From Sordariomycetes sp. S80-01Y (taxonomy: Eukaryota > Ascomycota > Sordariomycetes), in the NCBI GenBank assembly GCA_037042185.1, contig JAXQJY010000032.1, positions 1,116,001-1,180,000 on the forward strand: 64,000 nt of DNA, written 5' to 3'. The notes under the pieces were generated by a model that was given only the letters and a program-made list of their open reading frames with translations, searched no databases and was not told the origin of the DNA. Shown piece after piece: positions 10,980 to 24,394 of the stretch. The position numbers and the translations under genes are program-made. How positions within the stretch are numbered: position 1 is the first letter of the stretch; the number at the start of each line of letters is the position of its first letter.

Positions 10980-12902
10980 CTAAGAGTGCGTCGTCTGATC
11001 TTGTTGAGTCACAGCATCCAGCTCCATTTCGGCGTCCTGCAACAGGCCTGGTAATTCGTTCGAAATCGGCTCCAGATCTGCGTCCCAGTCTTCATCCTCC
11101 TCATCTTCATCAGCAAAAAAGTCCAATGCGTCAACTGAAGAGTGCGGGCTGCCACCTAGGGCAAAAATTCCAACTGGTCCAGGTGTGTAGATGCTGCTCA
11201 TGCCATCAAGCAGCGCTCGTCTTGGGTCTTCAGAGTCGGTGGCCTTCCAAAAGGCTGTTGGTCCACAGGGACCATGAATGTCGTGGTGTCTAGATTGAAA
11301 TTAATAGGTATCCGGTTGGAACTTGGTAAGGAAAGGCTTACCGATCGAACCACGTCCCGACAACCCCACGTGCGCTGCCAACGCCTCCCACCTGAATACC
11401 CTCGCTCGCCCACCTCTCCTCCCCGTGAAACACACTGACACTGCTCCATCTGACCTCACCCTCCTTTGTCAACCTAACACTGCCTTTTGATTCAAAGACA
11501 TATTCAGCTTCAGTTCAGCTGGGGCGCGCATAGACAGGGGGTGCTCAAGCAACGCGAAGCGAGGCTGTTGCGGGCAAGGGAACTCACCACGAATGCCGCT
11601 ATTGGCGTTCTCATCCATCGAAGCGTCGATAGACATGCTCTCCCCCTCAAAATGCACAACTGGCAACTCCTGACCGTCCTCCGGCCCAGGCGGTTCGATA
11701 GACGTAACGTAAAGCTTCATGGTGATTAGACGGGTTGCTTCGCCAGCGTGTAAGGGTGGCCGAGGAATGTGCGGCGGTACCAGAGAGTCGAGAGTGAAGT
11801 TGAACTGGAAGAAGTCGCTATAGTCGAGAAAGCAGACGATCTGTTCCTATTAGCCCTGTTTGAGCGCCATCGCAGTAGCAACACCGCATCTCCGGAGTCT
11901 TTGCCAGCTTCTTCTTCCTTCTCTAGGACCAGTAGACAATGAGAGAGTACTTACTCTATACCAGGACCCTGCCACACCGTACGGATCTTGAAGATCCAGA
12001 TTACCCTTCTCCGCCTCCTTGATAGGGACGAAACTTCTTGGGAAGCTTCCCCAGAAGGGCGTATCCCAGATCTCGTCAAAGACACCCGCACTTCCCCAGA
12101 GTCCCTTGACATTCTTTCCGAGCACAATGCTAATAGCTTCGACCTTCTCCCAGTCGACTCTCCCCGTCTCATCGTCTCTGAAGGGTCCCCACTTGGTCAG
12201 AGCAGTGTGTTGGCGCATATCGTATACTCTCGAACAAGCGTAGGGATACGTCATCGCACTTCTCGTTCTGCCTGCTTGGAGAATGGGTTTGCCGTAGAGG
12301 CAGTGTAATTTGGCGGACAACTGATGATCATGGTTGCGGGAGGTATGGCGATTTCCCGTGTGCACTTTGTACTTGATGCGCTCAAACAGCGAGGATTGTT
12401 GCATGAATACCATGGCAGAAGGGCTCTCCGCGAATAGATCTCGGAGATAGGAGACATTTTGCGATGCACGCTCCTGTTCGGGTAAGTTGTTGGTGAGAGA
12501 GGCGTCGCGGAGGAGGCGGATGACGGTGTTGCAGACGAAGGGGAAGTGCCCAAGCTGCTCGTTGTATTCATCCGTCGTCGACTTCAAGCTGAAGACGTGC
12601 TCAAGTTTGACAACGCTGAGGAGTGCAGTCTCCCAATCCGTACTCAGCTCGTGGTCAGGCTTGTCCTGGGAGGCGTTAACACGGAACATGCCCTGTGTGA
12701 AGAGCTCAGCTTATACCATATTTAGAAGATAGACATCTTTGCAAAGACTCTGGTTCCCTTTTACTATCCCGTAGAATGTGCGGCAAGCTTTTCTGACGGT
12801 GAAGAAGCTCGCTGGATCAAGCCATGAGAAGACATGACTGAGCAGCTCGGCGGGTAGCTGCGTGATGGTGAGGGACTCACGCCCGTCTGTCATTGATCCC
12901 AT
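10980..12902 (-). CDS. F-box protein of the large fungal WEKVEA/GEATR family
   Basis: Six coding exons on the minus strand: 12902-12717, 12665-11955, 11840-11588, 11483-11342 and 11289-10980, the first two separated by a 51-bp intron; total 533 aa in five listed blocks. An N-terminal F-box (LPAELLSHVFSWLDP) should bind Skp1. The rest matches a fungal F-box family with conserved motifs WGPFRDDETG, VDWEKVEAI, DPYGVAGSW, FLDYSDFFQFNFTL, GEATRLITMKL and FHGEERWASEGIQVGG, ending in an acidic tail. Its substrates are unknown. The first intron crosses an in-frame TAA. The chosen 51-bp splice joins YLLNM to DKPDHEL, which restores the family sequence. Correction on count: five coding exons and four introns (51, 114, 104, 52 bp). 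Confidence 0.87.
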
Positions 12903-13453
12903 GTCATCCGAATTAATGTGGCTTCTCAAAGTTGTAGCCGTAAGGATATTTGTACGATCGCGGGTTTGGAAGAAGAAAATTGATGATGACGGGAGTTGTG
13001 ACGACAAGCTGAAGCTGCCTGGGGTGGTGAGGTCAATGGTCTCGGAGTTAACTTGATCGACGGGATTGGGGGAGCCGCGGAGAATGTGGGGCGACGAATC
13101 CGGCCGCCATCTTATTACTCAGTAGCCGTAACGGGGTGGCCTGGCCTGGTCAGATTTGACTTCACGATGTGAGTCAATCTCGAGAGTCTGCTACATTGCC
13201 TCCAAGTATCGAGGTATCCTTTTCAAGAAAGCATCGCGATCACGCTGGAAAAATTCATCTTATTTCAAGAAAGGGGTATCCGAAGCCACACGAAATCAAA
13301 ATCCCACTGCCCCTGAAGACAACCAAGAGATCCCAAATCTACGTTTCTAAAGCCACACCGTTTGCTCTGCCTCGTTTCATACATCGTCGTCCCGATCGTA
13401 AGTCCGTCACATATATACCATGTTTTTCCAATCTCAGAGCGCCACTCGGCCAT
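12903..13453. other. F-box gene promoter and 3' flank of the C2H2 gene
   Basis: A 551-bp tandem intergenic region. No coding signal, clear TATA box or repeat was seen. Confidence 0.4.
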
Positions 13454-16400
13454 TTACATAATCGTCCCGCCTGAGTTGAGGGTAATACAGTTGTTCAACA
13501 AATTCGAACCCTCGTGTAACAGCTCCCACCGCGTCTCTTCGAATGTATCCTTTAGCACTAGAAGAAGGGCCGTGTTGTTCCCCAAACCCTTGGCGTTGCG
13601 CAGCTCGTTGGGGTCGGTGATGCTGCCGAAGCGAGTGAGATATTCGCGGACTTGCTGCATCTTTTCCTGATCTGTCGAAGGCGGCACGGCGTTGGGGCAA
13701 GCCCCCTCCTGAGCATACCCGTAGCACCAGACAACGAGAGTTGCGAAGTAAAGGACCCACGGGCGGTTGAGCAACACGTCGTCTCTTGCGTGGTATGGCT
13801 CTTCATGGTTGTACGCCGCTCCAGCAGATGACCGCACAGCATCAGGAATCAAGACCGAGCACAAAAATTTGAGAGCGTAGAAGGTCGCGTCGCGGGCTCT
13901 CGCGGAAGGCGCCCAGTGGTCCTTGATCCTCCTCTCAGCACTCTTGAATTCCTGAGGCCCTATGGCCCGACCTAGCAGTCGCTTTGCCCTGGCGAACATT
14001 TGGACGTCGACGATATCCGCATGCATCGCCATGTGTGCCAGGTGATGAAGGACTGTGCGACTTTCGAAAACGATGTTGAACTCGTTCCTCTTGGCGGCAT
14101 CGAACCGATACGGATCGTTCGTGGCTTCGCTCCTGTGCCATGCCTTGTCGAAGTCGGCCTTCCAGTGGTCGTAAGCTCGGGTTAGGGTTGCCCGCCACTT
14201 GTCACGGCCTCCGAGTGAGGAAATGACGCCTCCACCCAAAACATTAACCTGAAGATCTCTTTGGTGCATGTGCCAGGATACGCTGAGCAATCCAGCCATG
14301 AGCACTGTCCTGCCGAAGGAGTTGGTGTGCACTTCTTGGTTGCTCAAGGTACGCTTCAGCCCCTCCAAGAAGGATACTGGCTTGATACCGCGGGACATCA
14401 GGTTCGCCTCCAGGCGTCCAACCTCGGGACTGCTAGTAGCTTGCCAGAGCGATTCATCGCATGGCAAAGGTAGTCTCATCTCATGCGCGACCATGACCCC
14501 TGAATGACCAAACATGGTGGCGTGTAGCGAATCGATCAAGAAAGCGGCAAAAGCGGCACGCCGAGTCGCCTCGTTTGTGATCCACTGATTCCACCACTCC
14601 TCGGCGGTCTGCGGCCCTCCAGAAGTAGACGAGTGACGGGAGCCGTTTGCACTGTCCATTGGATTAGGAGGTGAGTCAACGGCGGACTTTCCAATAAGTG
14701 ATCGTCCCCGTCGCATCAGCTGGATGGTGGTAGCGTGGTGTATGTGTGCCCGTTCGTGGAGCTCCCGCGTCGAGTACATTTTCTCATAGAGCTCGAGGAG
14801 GATCAGAGCTTGGAAAACCCAAAGCTTGGCTGGCGGCCGGAAACTTGTGTCTTGGAAAACCTCCCAGCGCAAATGCCAAGCCAGGAAGTTGGACAGTTTC
14901 GCACCAGCCTTGACTACCTTGGGGCCGTGGGTCCTGTCGAGAAGCGCGGCGCCAATAGTCATCATCGCGAGCAGGAGCAGGTTCGGCGTCTTGTCGGGTG
15001 AGAACGTCGGCTTGTGCAGTATGGGAATTTGGTCGCTGAAGTGATACCAGTAGGAACCAATGTACGCTTGCATCATGCGCTTGCTCAGCATGTGGTGCTG
15101 ATCCGAGCGGTCGCCATCAAGGATGTTGTCACGTTTACGCTCAGCGGGGGCGTGATCATTCTCATGGAAGCGGTCCTTCACGAAATCAAAGAGTTCCTGG
15201 CTCTTGTCTTCGGAAATTGTTGCCTCGGGAACATTCTGATCCAGTAGGTTGTTCACGGCCATGACCTGTTGCGGCGCTGTTGGGAAGTAGCCCATTGAAG
15301 AAGGGTCAGCTCCAACAAATGGGACTGTATACTGGTTGTTGTTGAGTTCACCGTAACTGTTAAAAGTCAGCACATTTGCAAACACTAAGGAAACGGTCGA
15401 CTGACCTGGCATATTGCCCGTTCATCACAGGCTTGCCCATAGGCGACCTCTCCCCCGGTGAGGAAGTGTTGAAAAGGAACGACAAGAAGTCCTCGGGCAA
15501 TCCCACGTAAGGTGACTTGTTGAGCATGTCGCTGCCAAATACCGGCACGGTGCCGGGCATTGCCATTTGATCGAGCATCATCATCTCACTTTGCTGGTGG
15601 TGTGGTTCTGAATATTGCGCCGAGGACGCTTGCCCCGGGGCTTGGGAGACATCAGCCTGGGAGACGCCATGTCCATTTGGATACTGCGAGGGCGGCAGGT
15701 TGAAAGACATCATGTTCGACTGGGGGACATAATTTCCCTGCGGCCCTGGCTGCACTTGATCACCAAAATGGGTCTGGCCAGGGGCCGGCGAGGCGACGTT
15801 GAGTGAGCCAGCCCGCTGTGGCATGGACCCATGAGCGGGCGTCACCGGAGAATGCGAGTAATCGAATCCACTAGCTCCTTGGTACAGATGCTCTTGCCCG
15901 TAGGTGTCAATGCGATGTGGCTGATGACCATTTGCTGGACTTCCATCTTGATAATTGCCTTGCGCTGAGTTCATTTGGCCATAATGATTTTGTTCTTGGG
16001 TGTGATAGGCTGTGGTCGACGGGTACTGCTGATGATAGCCTTGGGCTGCTCGAGACGCTTCAGGAGACGTCGACCCTGGTGCATCCGTTTGAGAGACATG
16101 GCTCAGTACAGAGTCTCGGCGGCTGAGCTGGGATCCTTTGGCAGTGTGTCTGTCCATGTGACGTTTCAAGAGATCACCTCGCACGAATGTTCGAGTACAG
16201 CCAGGGTATTCGCAGTGGTAAATCTGTTTGGAATTATGGTTCAGTTGATGTCGGTATCTGAAACGTCAGTATCGCAAACAACGAGTAGCTCAGAGGACGA
16301 CTTACAGGTGCTCCGCACGCGAGTAGCTTTTCCCGCAACCCTCGGCAGAGCATTCGAATCTTTTGTCAAGGCCTTTGCGACTCCGCCGCCTTTTTCGAGC

Positions 16401-16607
16401 TGGGCCGCCATCTGAATTTGACGAGGCGCCGTTGTTACCCTCAGCGCCAGCTGTGTTGTCTTCAGCCTCGGGTGACTGATCTACCGGACGGTCCTCCGTC
16501 TTAATCCCCACACCTGCTCCATTCATGATGGACAGACTGATATCCGCAATTGATTTCAACGGCCCGGTCTCGCTGTTGGATTGTCGAGGAGCTAGGGCAA
16601 ACGCCAT
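13454..16607 (-). CDS. C2H2 zinc-finger transcription factor with fungal_trans domain
   Basis: Three exons (16607-16306, 16257-15406, 15356-13454) encode 1018 aa. A basic stretch near residues 71-79 precedes two C2H2 fingers: Cys86/Cys91/His104/His108 and Cys116/Cys121/His134/His138. The first intron falls inside finger one and splices exactly in frame. A long Gln/Ser/Pro-rich region follows. The C-terminal half is the fungal-specific transcription factor domain, with SYWYHFSDQIPILHKPTF and the long helical region after it. This architecture is shared with Adr1, Rsf2/Tda9 and S. pombe Klf1, which regulate respiratory or stationary-phase genes. I cannot assign an ortholog. A 4.2-kb gene-free stretch lies upstream. 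Confidence 0.9.
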
Positions 16608-19600
16608 GCCCAGCTAGATCGTGCTCGGACCGTTCCAGAGAAGTATGATCCTTGTAGAGTGACGAGGAGATGCCGATTTCGTGAACTTCCTCCGAAGCCC
16701 AGGCCTCTTCTGTTTCCCTTGCGACACGATTCGCAAAATGGAGCTCGTGTTCTCAGTCCCAGCAATGTTGTTCGCGACTTCGGCTGTGTAGCCCGGGCGG
16801 GTCGTTGGGGTGCTGTCGCAATGCGGATGCGTCGCACGACACGAGGCTCTCGAAGCGTACTCGGCCTCTCCAGTCTACACTGAGAGGGCACCACGGCACA
16901 TGACGGCGAAATCGCAAACACGCCGGACACAGTGCGCTCGAGTCGGGTTCGGCTGGTCAGATCGATGCTGGACTTGTGTTGGGCATCCAGCTAGCGCGCA
17001 AGTGGATATTAGGACTGTGTTGCTCACGAGGCAGAGTATGGGCGTGATAGTAAAGGGCTCCGCGGTCGAGGGTCGTCGACGGTGCTTATAGTGCTTAGGC
17101 AGGTGTTGCTGCAGTGAAGTTCCCGCGGCAAAAGGCGCGGCATGCTGCGGTAAAATGCAGAGAGACAAGAGAAGCAGACCGGACACAAGACTTGGACTGG
17201 GAGGAGAGGAAGGGTTGCTTCGACTGGGAATCACGGCGTGGTCATGCATGGGATGGGTTTCAATGAATGCCCATTGGTCATTTGGCAGAGAAGAAGTGGC
17301 CCCTCCTGGCCACACTCCAGGCCTCTGCATCCCTGTCAACCGCCTGAAGACCCCCGCTAGATTCTCTGTCGCTAAGACCACCTGGGGGGCGGGATGTGGG
17401 CCTCCACTCCGTCTGTCTCATGTCTCTCTCTATTCGTAACTTTTGAGGCTTCTCCGAATCCTCACTTCCACGACTGCGGGCGCATCGGATAATTGCGTCC
17501 CCATATGCAAGACGGCGAAAGGCAAGTACGTGCCGCGACAGCCCCGATGGCCGCAGGGACACGATCAAAGGCGCGGGGGGACAGGTACCCATTGCATTCG
17601 CCAGGTGACGATCCGTCGTTTTCTCAGAGACACTTTCGAGGCGCTGTCTGGTTAGTGTCAAAGGAGTCTTGTATGGGACATCCTTACACTTGCAGATGTA
17701 CACGCAGGCTGGCCAACGGTGCGCCACTTCAGAGCCCGCAGCATGAGTTGGTGAGCACAGTTTATTAGTTATTAGCGCTTTATCTAAGTCCGCTTAAACT
17801 CAGCCTCGGATGGACGCACTTCGGCGCCAGGCGAAGAGCGGGAGACGGACGTAGCCGTGGTGAATTGTGGGTACCTACTCGGCCGACTGCCTGCAGCTTC
17901 AGCTCTACGTCCCAGGTCCGTTGGCTCTCGGTTCTGCTGGTGCTTCAACTGAAGATTTGCTCTCAGTGAACAAATGCAAGGCACTTCAAGTTGACCATCG
18001 TCTGCTGTCTGCATCACCAGGTGCAGGCACTGCCAATCACGAAATTCCCGCTTTTTCCTTTTTCCACTCAGGTGGTTGACATCGTTAAAAATCTGGGGAA
18101 GTAGTGGGATGAGCAGCGAGACGCAGTGGGGGTCCACGACTCAACTGAGAGACATCCATGGCGCCATTGACATTTCTACAGCCCCAGATTTCCTCTTGAT
18201 AACCCCGTCAAACGCCGCCTTGATTCGAGGAGCCGGTGCGACAGCTTTACCAATATCCTTCACGAACAGATTCTCTATCAGTGCGCCTCACGACAGCATT
18301 CCAACTCGACCTGTCGCTTCCGGCTTCACGCTCTGCCGGCCAAGGCAAGGGCCGCACCCTGCCATCCACACTGCGTTAGCACCCACACCATCGCGCCCAA
18401 CCTTGACTCCTTCAGGACAACCACCACCAGCATCACTTGCCATGCCCAGAAAGCTGTCGAGGCTATTACATTGTCTTAATTGCGACTCGTCGCCGCCATC
18501 GACAAGCGCCGTTCTAGTCCACCATGCTGCCCGTGATCTTCAATGATCGCCACGCAGGCCGTGACGCGTGCCGCCGCTTCACTTTGTACCATCGGCCACC
18601 TGAGGGGAGCTCGGCCTTGGCCCCAAGGCGTGCCCCATTCCTCTGCATCGTCCTGGATGAGACCCTGCGGCGAGCTTCATGTGCATTGCACAGCGGTGTT
18701 GGAAGGCCAAGAACCACGATGTCTGACGTTGATGACTACGAAGGGCTTATGCCATTGCGAACAAACGGGGTGGCTGACGCGCTTGGAGTACCAGCCATTG
18801 CCACGTTGACTTGCCACAGTGATCCATCAGAGCCCCAAAGCACCTGAGCTGCGTTCGCTGCAAGCAATGTCGGATAACGCGAGCCACTGCGGAGAATGTC
18901 GCACATCTCGCTGGCTGTTGTTCGGGCTGACGTCGCTAGCACAGAGTTCTGTGTAACGAGGAGCGGCAGGCTCCGCAATCTACAATCAGGGTTGATTCAG
19001 TGGCCCAGAATCTTGCCATGCCGGAACTAATTTGCGACCTGTCTCAACAACCTCCTTTGCTGTGCCTCTCGAGCAGAAAACACATGCAGCTAGGAACCTC
19101 ATGTCACACCGAAACCGCTCCGTCGGCCGCACGCGGTGTGCTCATTTGGAGCGCGCTGAGCTTATTTCCACTCACATTAATCAGTGCCCTCCATCGTCGA
19201 TCGCACGAAAGTGGTCCTCATGAATCATCCCTCGACAAGACTTGAATATCAATGGCGCTAAGCATCTCTGATAAGTCACATTTCCGCGGCGCGAGGCTCA
19301 CCGGTCAATCCGCGAACCCTGACCAACGCCTGTGCAGGTTTCCTCCACTGGTAATTTTTCGCAAGCCACATAACCTAAGGGCTGCACGTCGACGGAAAGG
19401 AATTGGGCGTCACCATCGTGCGCGTCAGGGGAGAGGACAGCGTAGCTCGGACTCTGACAATTACTCGCCAGGTCGATTACCAGAGAGCGACGAGACTCCT
19501 GACATATCCTTTCGCCTAACGTCACCTCGGCGGCCTTGATCTGAGCTGAGATCCCTTTGACAACGACACATAGAATTTGGTCGATCAAATGATCCATCTT

Positions 19601-20848
19601 CAGGACCCGCCAAGGCCTTGCTAGATCAGAGGCGTGGGGGTCTCCCGCACGATGGGACCCAAGTCAGCGGGCTAGATGATCTCCAGCGCATTCCATGAGC
19701 TCATCTAGCTGCGGGCCCCCAGCCGATTAGTGACTGAAATGGAGTCGGTCTCGTGATGCTGTCCGACTGTGCTGGTTCGTTGCATTTCACAGCACAGGAT
19801 TCATGGGAGATTGAGGTTAATGTTGCTCAGGGCTCAGCCACGTGCTGCTGGTCATAAGCCCGCCAGCCTGCTCCCGAACGGCCCCCGGCCCGTAGGCTCC
19901 TTAGTGTCCTCCGTAGCCCATTGCAAAGAGCCAGCTGAAAGATTGTCTCGTTGTACCAGAGGCATCTTTCCCAACATGGGGAGAACTCCAAAAGAGATGG
20001 CTCATGCCATAGGTGAAAAAAATTCACTACTTTTTGTTTTGCCTGCATTCTACGGGGTAATAGGCAACCACTACACTCGGTGGTGGTGTATCGCCGGTGT
20101 GTTCATACTCAAGTGAATTGGGTTAGTGTCGCTCACACACACTGCGAGGCTCGTGTCAATCTCTTTCACTAGTCGATTAGAAACTTGCTGCAGAAGTCGA
20201 TTTTCTGGATATTCTTTACAGTATAGATGATAGCTAATCTTGCGCAGTGGCCCTAGATTGAACTTAGTTGACACAAATGCATAATACGACTGGGCTGGCT
20301 GCCGGGTAGGTAGGCGAAGTCGGGGATTTGATGAAAGGGCAGTGGGCCATATCAAGCGGCGACTCGCCTCAGAGCTCAACGCCGCTTACATCGGCCTTCT
20401 GATGGCCAGCGTATTGACATGGAACCAACGTGAAACTCACATCAAGTGGTCGATGTATTGCGAGCTTATCGAAAAATGATTCAGTAACAGCTAAGATCCA
20501 TCGATGCGGAGGTTTGGACCCTGATTCCGCGAAGCGCCCAGAGTCCCCGCTTTTCCCCGTGTGACGTCGCGTCTCCAAAAGGCAGGCACGCTTTGGGCGC
20601 GTGCGTCCGAGTCTGTCCACCGCCAAATTTCTCCCCGCCGTCCTCATCTCTCGTACATCGCCTTCCATAACCGCCCTGCACTGCATACGACTGGTCTTCC
20701 CACAGCCTTCTGGACTACGAGGCGCCCTCTTCTCTGCTGAGAAACGATTAAAGAGACGCACTAAGCAACCTCAACAAACTTCCGAGACCTAGGATCCGCA
20801 CGCCGCCGAGAACCACAGTTTTCGATCCCGGGATAACGAACAGCGACA
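16608..20848. other. Gene-free 4.2-kb divergent region
   Basis: This lies between the C2H2 factor gene (-) and SAP30 (+). The longest ORFs here have no recognisable domains. No multi-exon gene could be assembled by eye. There is no obvious AT-bias of RIP, no terminal repeats and no tRNA. It may hold a long 5' leader and upstream elements of the regulator gene, or a non-coding RNA. Confidence 0.4.
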
Positions 20849-21434
20849 ATGCCGCCTTCGAAGGCAAATCGTAACCACGATGACGGAAAGCCGGAGTCCG
20901 GATCGACTGGGAAGAATGGAGGCCCTGGATCTGCGAAGATGCGTCGCATTACCAGTCAGCAAGGTGGCTCGAACTTGCGCGAAGTCCAGAATGCGTCGGC
21001 GACGAGTGCGGCACGAACAGCCGCGGCAAAGGACACGGCGGACACAACCCCCAGCGTAAGCAAGGATGGACCGAACATAACCAGCGCTCTCGCTGACCAT
21101 ACTTTTCCAGCTTAATTGGTCCTCCTTCGACCGCGACACGCTTCACCGCTACAACCGCGAACACGGCCTCAACGCTCCAAACTCCTTCGTCTCGACATTC
21201 CACCAGACCGTTCTCTCACAACCCTCGGGCATAGGCCTCTACTCTCCGACGATGCTACGGAAGAAGAAACAACGACAGAGCAAAGAACAGCTCGCGAGGA
21301 CGATACGGAAACACTTCAACGGGCAAGGGGTCAACGAGAATGATGTGATTCCGGAGACGATCTTCAAGGTTCGAAACGATAATGCCGAGAGGGCGCGAGG
21401 GCCGCAGAAGCCCAACATCGTCTCTGATAATTAG
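20849..21434 (+). CDS. SAP30-type subunit of the Sin3/Rpd3 histone deacetylase complex
   Basis: Two exons (20849-21055, 21111-21434) encode 176 aa, split by a 55-bp intron. The N-terminal part is disordered and Gly/Ser/Lys-rich. The second exon is the SAP30 Sin3-binding domain: LNWSSFDRDTLHRYN, then the core SGIGLYSPTMLRKKK, SKEQLARTIRKHFNGQ and VNENDVIPETIFKVRN. The domain binds the Sin3 PAH3 region and anchors Rpd3-type deacetylases in chromatin repression. Without the splice neither half is recognisable as a gene. Confidence 0.9.
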
Positions 21435-22156
21435 GACCAGAGGGAAAGACAACCGAAGGGCCAGTGGAGGTGCACATCAAGGAACCGAAAGGAAGCTCAA
21501 GAATTGGACAGAGCGTCGAGTCTGGGAAAGTCCAGAAGAAGGGCCATCGTCAGAATCAGGCGAGGCTGAATAAGGCCGCCGAGGATTGCATCGCAAGGCG
21601 TTAATGGAGTTCAGACGTAAATGGAAACAGCCTGCGGGCAAGCGCATATGCTTTAGACGAATACTGCTTTGTCACTTTGCAAATTATAGTTCATACTGGC
21701 AACCACGGACTTTCGTCCAATGCGTCGATGTGTCTCCTCAGATTGAGAAGTTACTTCAGAGTGCGTTCTCAAGCCCTTCTTCTTTACACTGTCATGACAC
21801 AATCTGGGTGCCTACTGCAAGGCTGTACATCAGAAATCTGCATGTTGTCTAATACCAATTTGTTGGCATCACTTGTAATGTCCAGCGTAACTGACTATTC
21901 GTCGTCACGGTCACCTCAATTGATTTGCGACATCGCAAGCCCATCTCGGCTTATGACGGCATTGCAGCCTCAGGCACTCGCACCCGACCCGGCCGGCAGC
22001 GCAGAAAAAATGGGGCCAATGTCGAACCGCAAAGAATTTCTGTGACGATTGCCTACTCTTCGTTCCAGACCGACGATAACTTTCCTCGAAGTCATTCCTC
22101 CTCCAGATCATCTCCTCTCTTTCCTACTGTCCGATGTTTCGCTGCGACCAGATACT
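21435..22156. other. SAP30 3' flank and MDJ1 promoter
   Basis: A 722-bp tandem intergenic region. The last 120 bp are pyrimidine-rich, as in many fungal leaders. No gene was seen. Confidence 0.4.
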
Positions 22157-23875
22157 ATGAACGGAAGCCTTCTCACCAAGGCCGCTGGGCCGGCAAGGGC
22201 GCTGGCGCATAGACCATTGTGTCGACAAGCGAAGTTGAGGGAGTGCTCTGCTGGTTTCCACAGCGCGACGCCTCGCGTTAGGAGCAAGGATGGGTCTTCC
22301 ATACAAGGTCCCTTAAAGACAGCAGCTTCAAAGCGAGTATGTATACTCTTGTGAACATTGTACAATGATTGCTGACCTTTCGCAGTCCTTTCATTCGACG
22401 AATACGCTACGTCAAAAGGATCCCTACCAAGCCCTGGGCGTCGGCAAAAGCGCCTCAGCTTCTGAAATCAAGAAGGCCTACTACGGCCTGGCGAAGAAGT
22501 TCCATCCCGATACGAACAAGGACCCGTCGGCGAAGGAGAAGTTCGCCGATATTCAGTCCGCATACGAGATTCTCTCCGATCCGAAGAAAAAGGAGCAATA
22601 CGACACATTTGGCGCGGCTGGCTTCGATCCAAGTGGAGGAGGCGGCCCTGGACCAGGCGGCGATCCGTTCGGCGGAGGCGGCCATCCCTTCCATGGCTTC
22701 GGCGGTGGGCAGGGAGGGTTTGGTGGAGGCTTCAACTTTGAGGATATCTTCTCTGCGTTCACAGGTCAACAAGGTCCGTTTGGCGGACGAGGCCGGGGGA
22801 GGGGAGGGCCTTTCCAGTCGGAGGTTTTGGTTGGCGACAACGTGGAGGTCCAGTCCAGCATCACCTTCATGGAGGCCGCAAAGGGAACCCAGAAGACAAT
22901 CAACCTTACACCACAGGTTCCGTGTGGTACATGCGATGGCAGCGGACTGAAGACAGGAACTCAAAGGACGTCCTGCAAGTCTTGCAACGGCACCGGAACC
23001 CGAGTGCACTTCATGCAGGGCGGCTTCCAGATGGCCTCGACTTGCGGTACATGCGATGGCACAGGTAGCCAGATTCCGAAGGGCTCGGAGTGCAAGACCT
23101 GTTCCGGGCATGGAGTGGTGCGCGAGCGTAAGACGATTACCGTCGACATTCCCGCTGGTATTGAGGATGGCATGCGATTGCGAGTTGATGGCGCTGGTGA
23201 TGCTCCTCCTACAGGCAAGTCAGCTGACCCTAACGCGCGCACCCAGCGCGGCGACTTGTACGTCTTCGTGAGAGTCGCCAAGGATCCCAAATTCCGCCGC
23301 GAGGGATCCCACATCCTATACACAGCCACCATCCCTTTGACAACAGCGTTGCTGGGTGGCCAGATCTCAGTTCCAACTCTCGATGGGTCAGTCAACGTCA
23401 AGGTTGCGACAGGCACCAACACCGGCGATAAGATGACGATGACTGGCATGGGTATGAAACGACTCGGTGCCCGCCGGGGAGGTGCTGGTGATCTCAAGGT
23501 GGAGTTCAGAGTGAACATGCCCAAGTATTTGAGCGCAAATCAGCGTACCCTCATCGAGATGCTGGCAGATGAGATGGGAGACAAAAACGCCAAGCGTGTT
23601 ATGAACGTCTCACCCTCAAGGTAAGGGTCTTAGCTTCTCATCAGATGAACCTGAAGACTTACGACCTCAGCGATCAAGAAACGACGAGCTCACGCGACCC
23701 CGAGCTCCACAAGAATGAAGGCTTCCTCAAGTCGATGTGGCATAGCTTAACCAACCACCCCGCTCATCAAAAGAATGAAAACGGCTCTGCTTCATCAGAT
23801 GAAAAATCGACCGACTCGAAAAAGGCCGACGATAAGAAAGCAGACGACAAGAAGCCCGACGGCAACTCAAGCTAA
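22157..23875 (+). CDS. MDJ1: Mitochondrial DnaJ-type chaperone Mdj1
   Basis: Three exons (22157-22336, 22386-23620, 23671-23875) encode 539 aa. The first 60 residues are basic and rich in Ala, Arg and Ser, as in a mitochondrial presequence. The J domain covers about 71-137 with the HPD motif at 100-102. A Gly/Phe-rich region follows, then four CxxCxGxG zinc motifs ([32 protein letters not shown]) and the DnaJ C-terminal substrate-binding domain. The third exon adds a Lys/Asp-rich tail. Mdj1 is the matrix co-chaperone of mitochondrial Hsp70 (Ssc1) in folding and proteolysis. It ends tail to tail with another J-protein gene. Confidence 0.95.
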
Positions 23876-24394
23876 CTTCCCCGGCCTGGACAGACTGTAT
23901 CATATGTGTATTGAAGATGTCATTTATAGAAGAGGGAGAACGATGGTCGCATTTGAAGGTGTTAAATGGTTGTAATCCTACTGGCGTCCGTGGACTGTCG
24001 GGATATCCCCAAATACTTTTGTCGACTGGTTTACAATAGTGGACCGGGCCTTTGTGTACTACTATCACTGAAGCGAGTAGCATAGAACAGGGGGCAGTTG
24101 CTCCAGCGGAGGCCACTCTTCTCAACATCGTATTCACGTTGAACATTTTAACTTACCTTGCCATGGCGTTGTCAACGGAACGTACACTGCGCTCTACACA
24201 CGTATTGTGGCATGGGGGAGGGGAGGATCAAGGGTTCACTGATGGAGAGCCGTGGCAGAGGCGATCTGTGGAAAGTGGTCAGATTTAAGCCGCTCCTAGC
24301 ATAATGAACTCACAGAGCATGCCTTAGCTTTGCCCATGGCAACCTGAGCGCCGATCCCTCGCCGAACTCCGCTGTGGCTGGTTAGAACAATAGT
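23876..24394. other. Convergent 3' region between two J-protein genes
   Basis: 519 bp between the stops of MDJ1 and the DNAJC8-like gene. No gene, tRNA or repeat was seen. Confidence 0.4.

Noticed and set aside
12666-12716. In-frame TAA in the F-box gene, suggesting a pseudogene or a 24-bp mini-intron
   Set aside because: A normal 51-bp intron with GT at 12716, AG at 12666 and a TTAAC branch-like site removes the stop and restores the conserved family sequence.
18076-18546. 156-codon ORF in the 4.2-kb gap
   Set aside because: Low-complexity Pro/Ser/Thr-rich sequence without homology signals.
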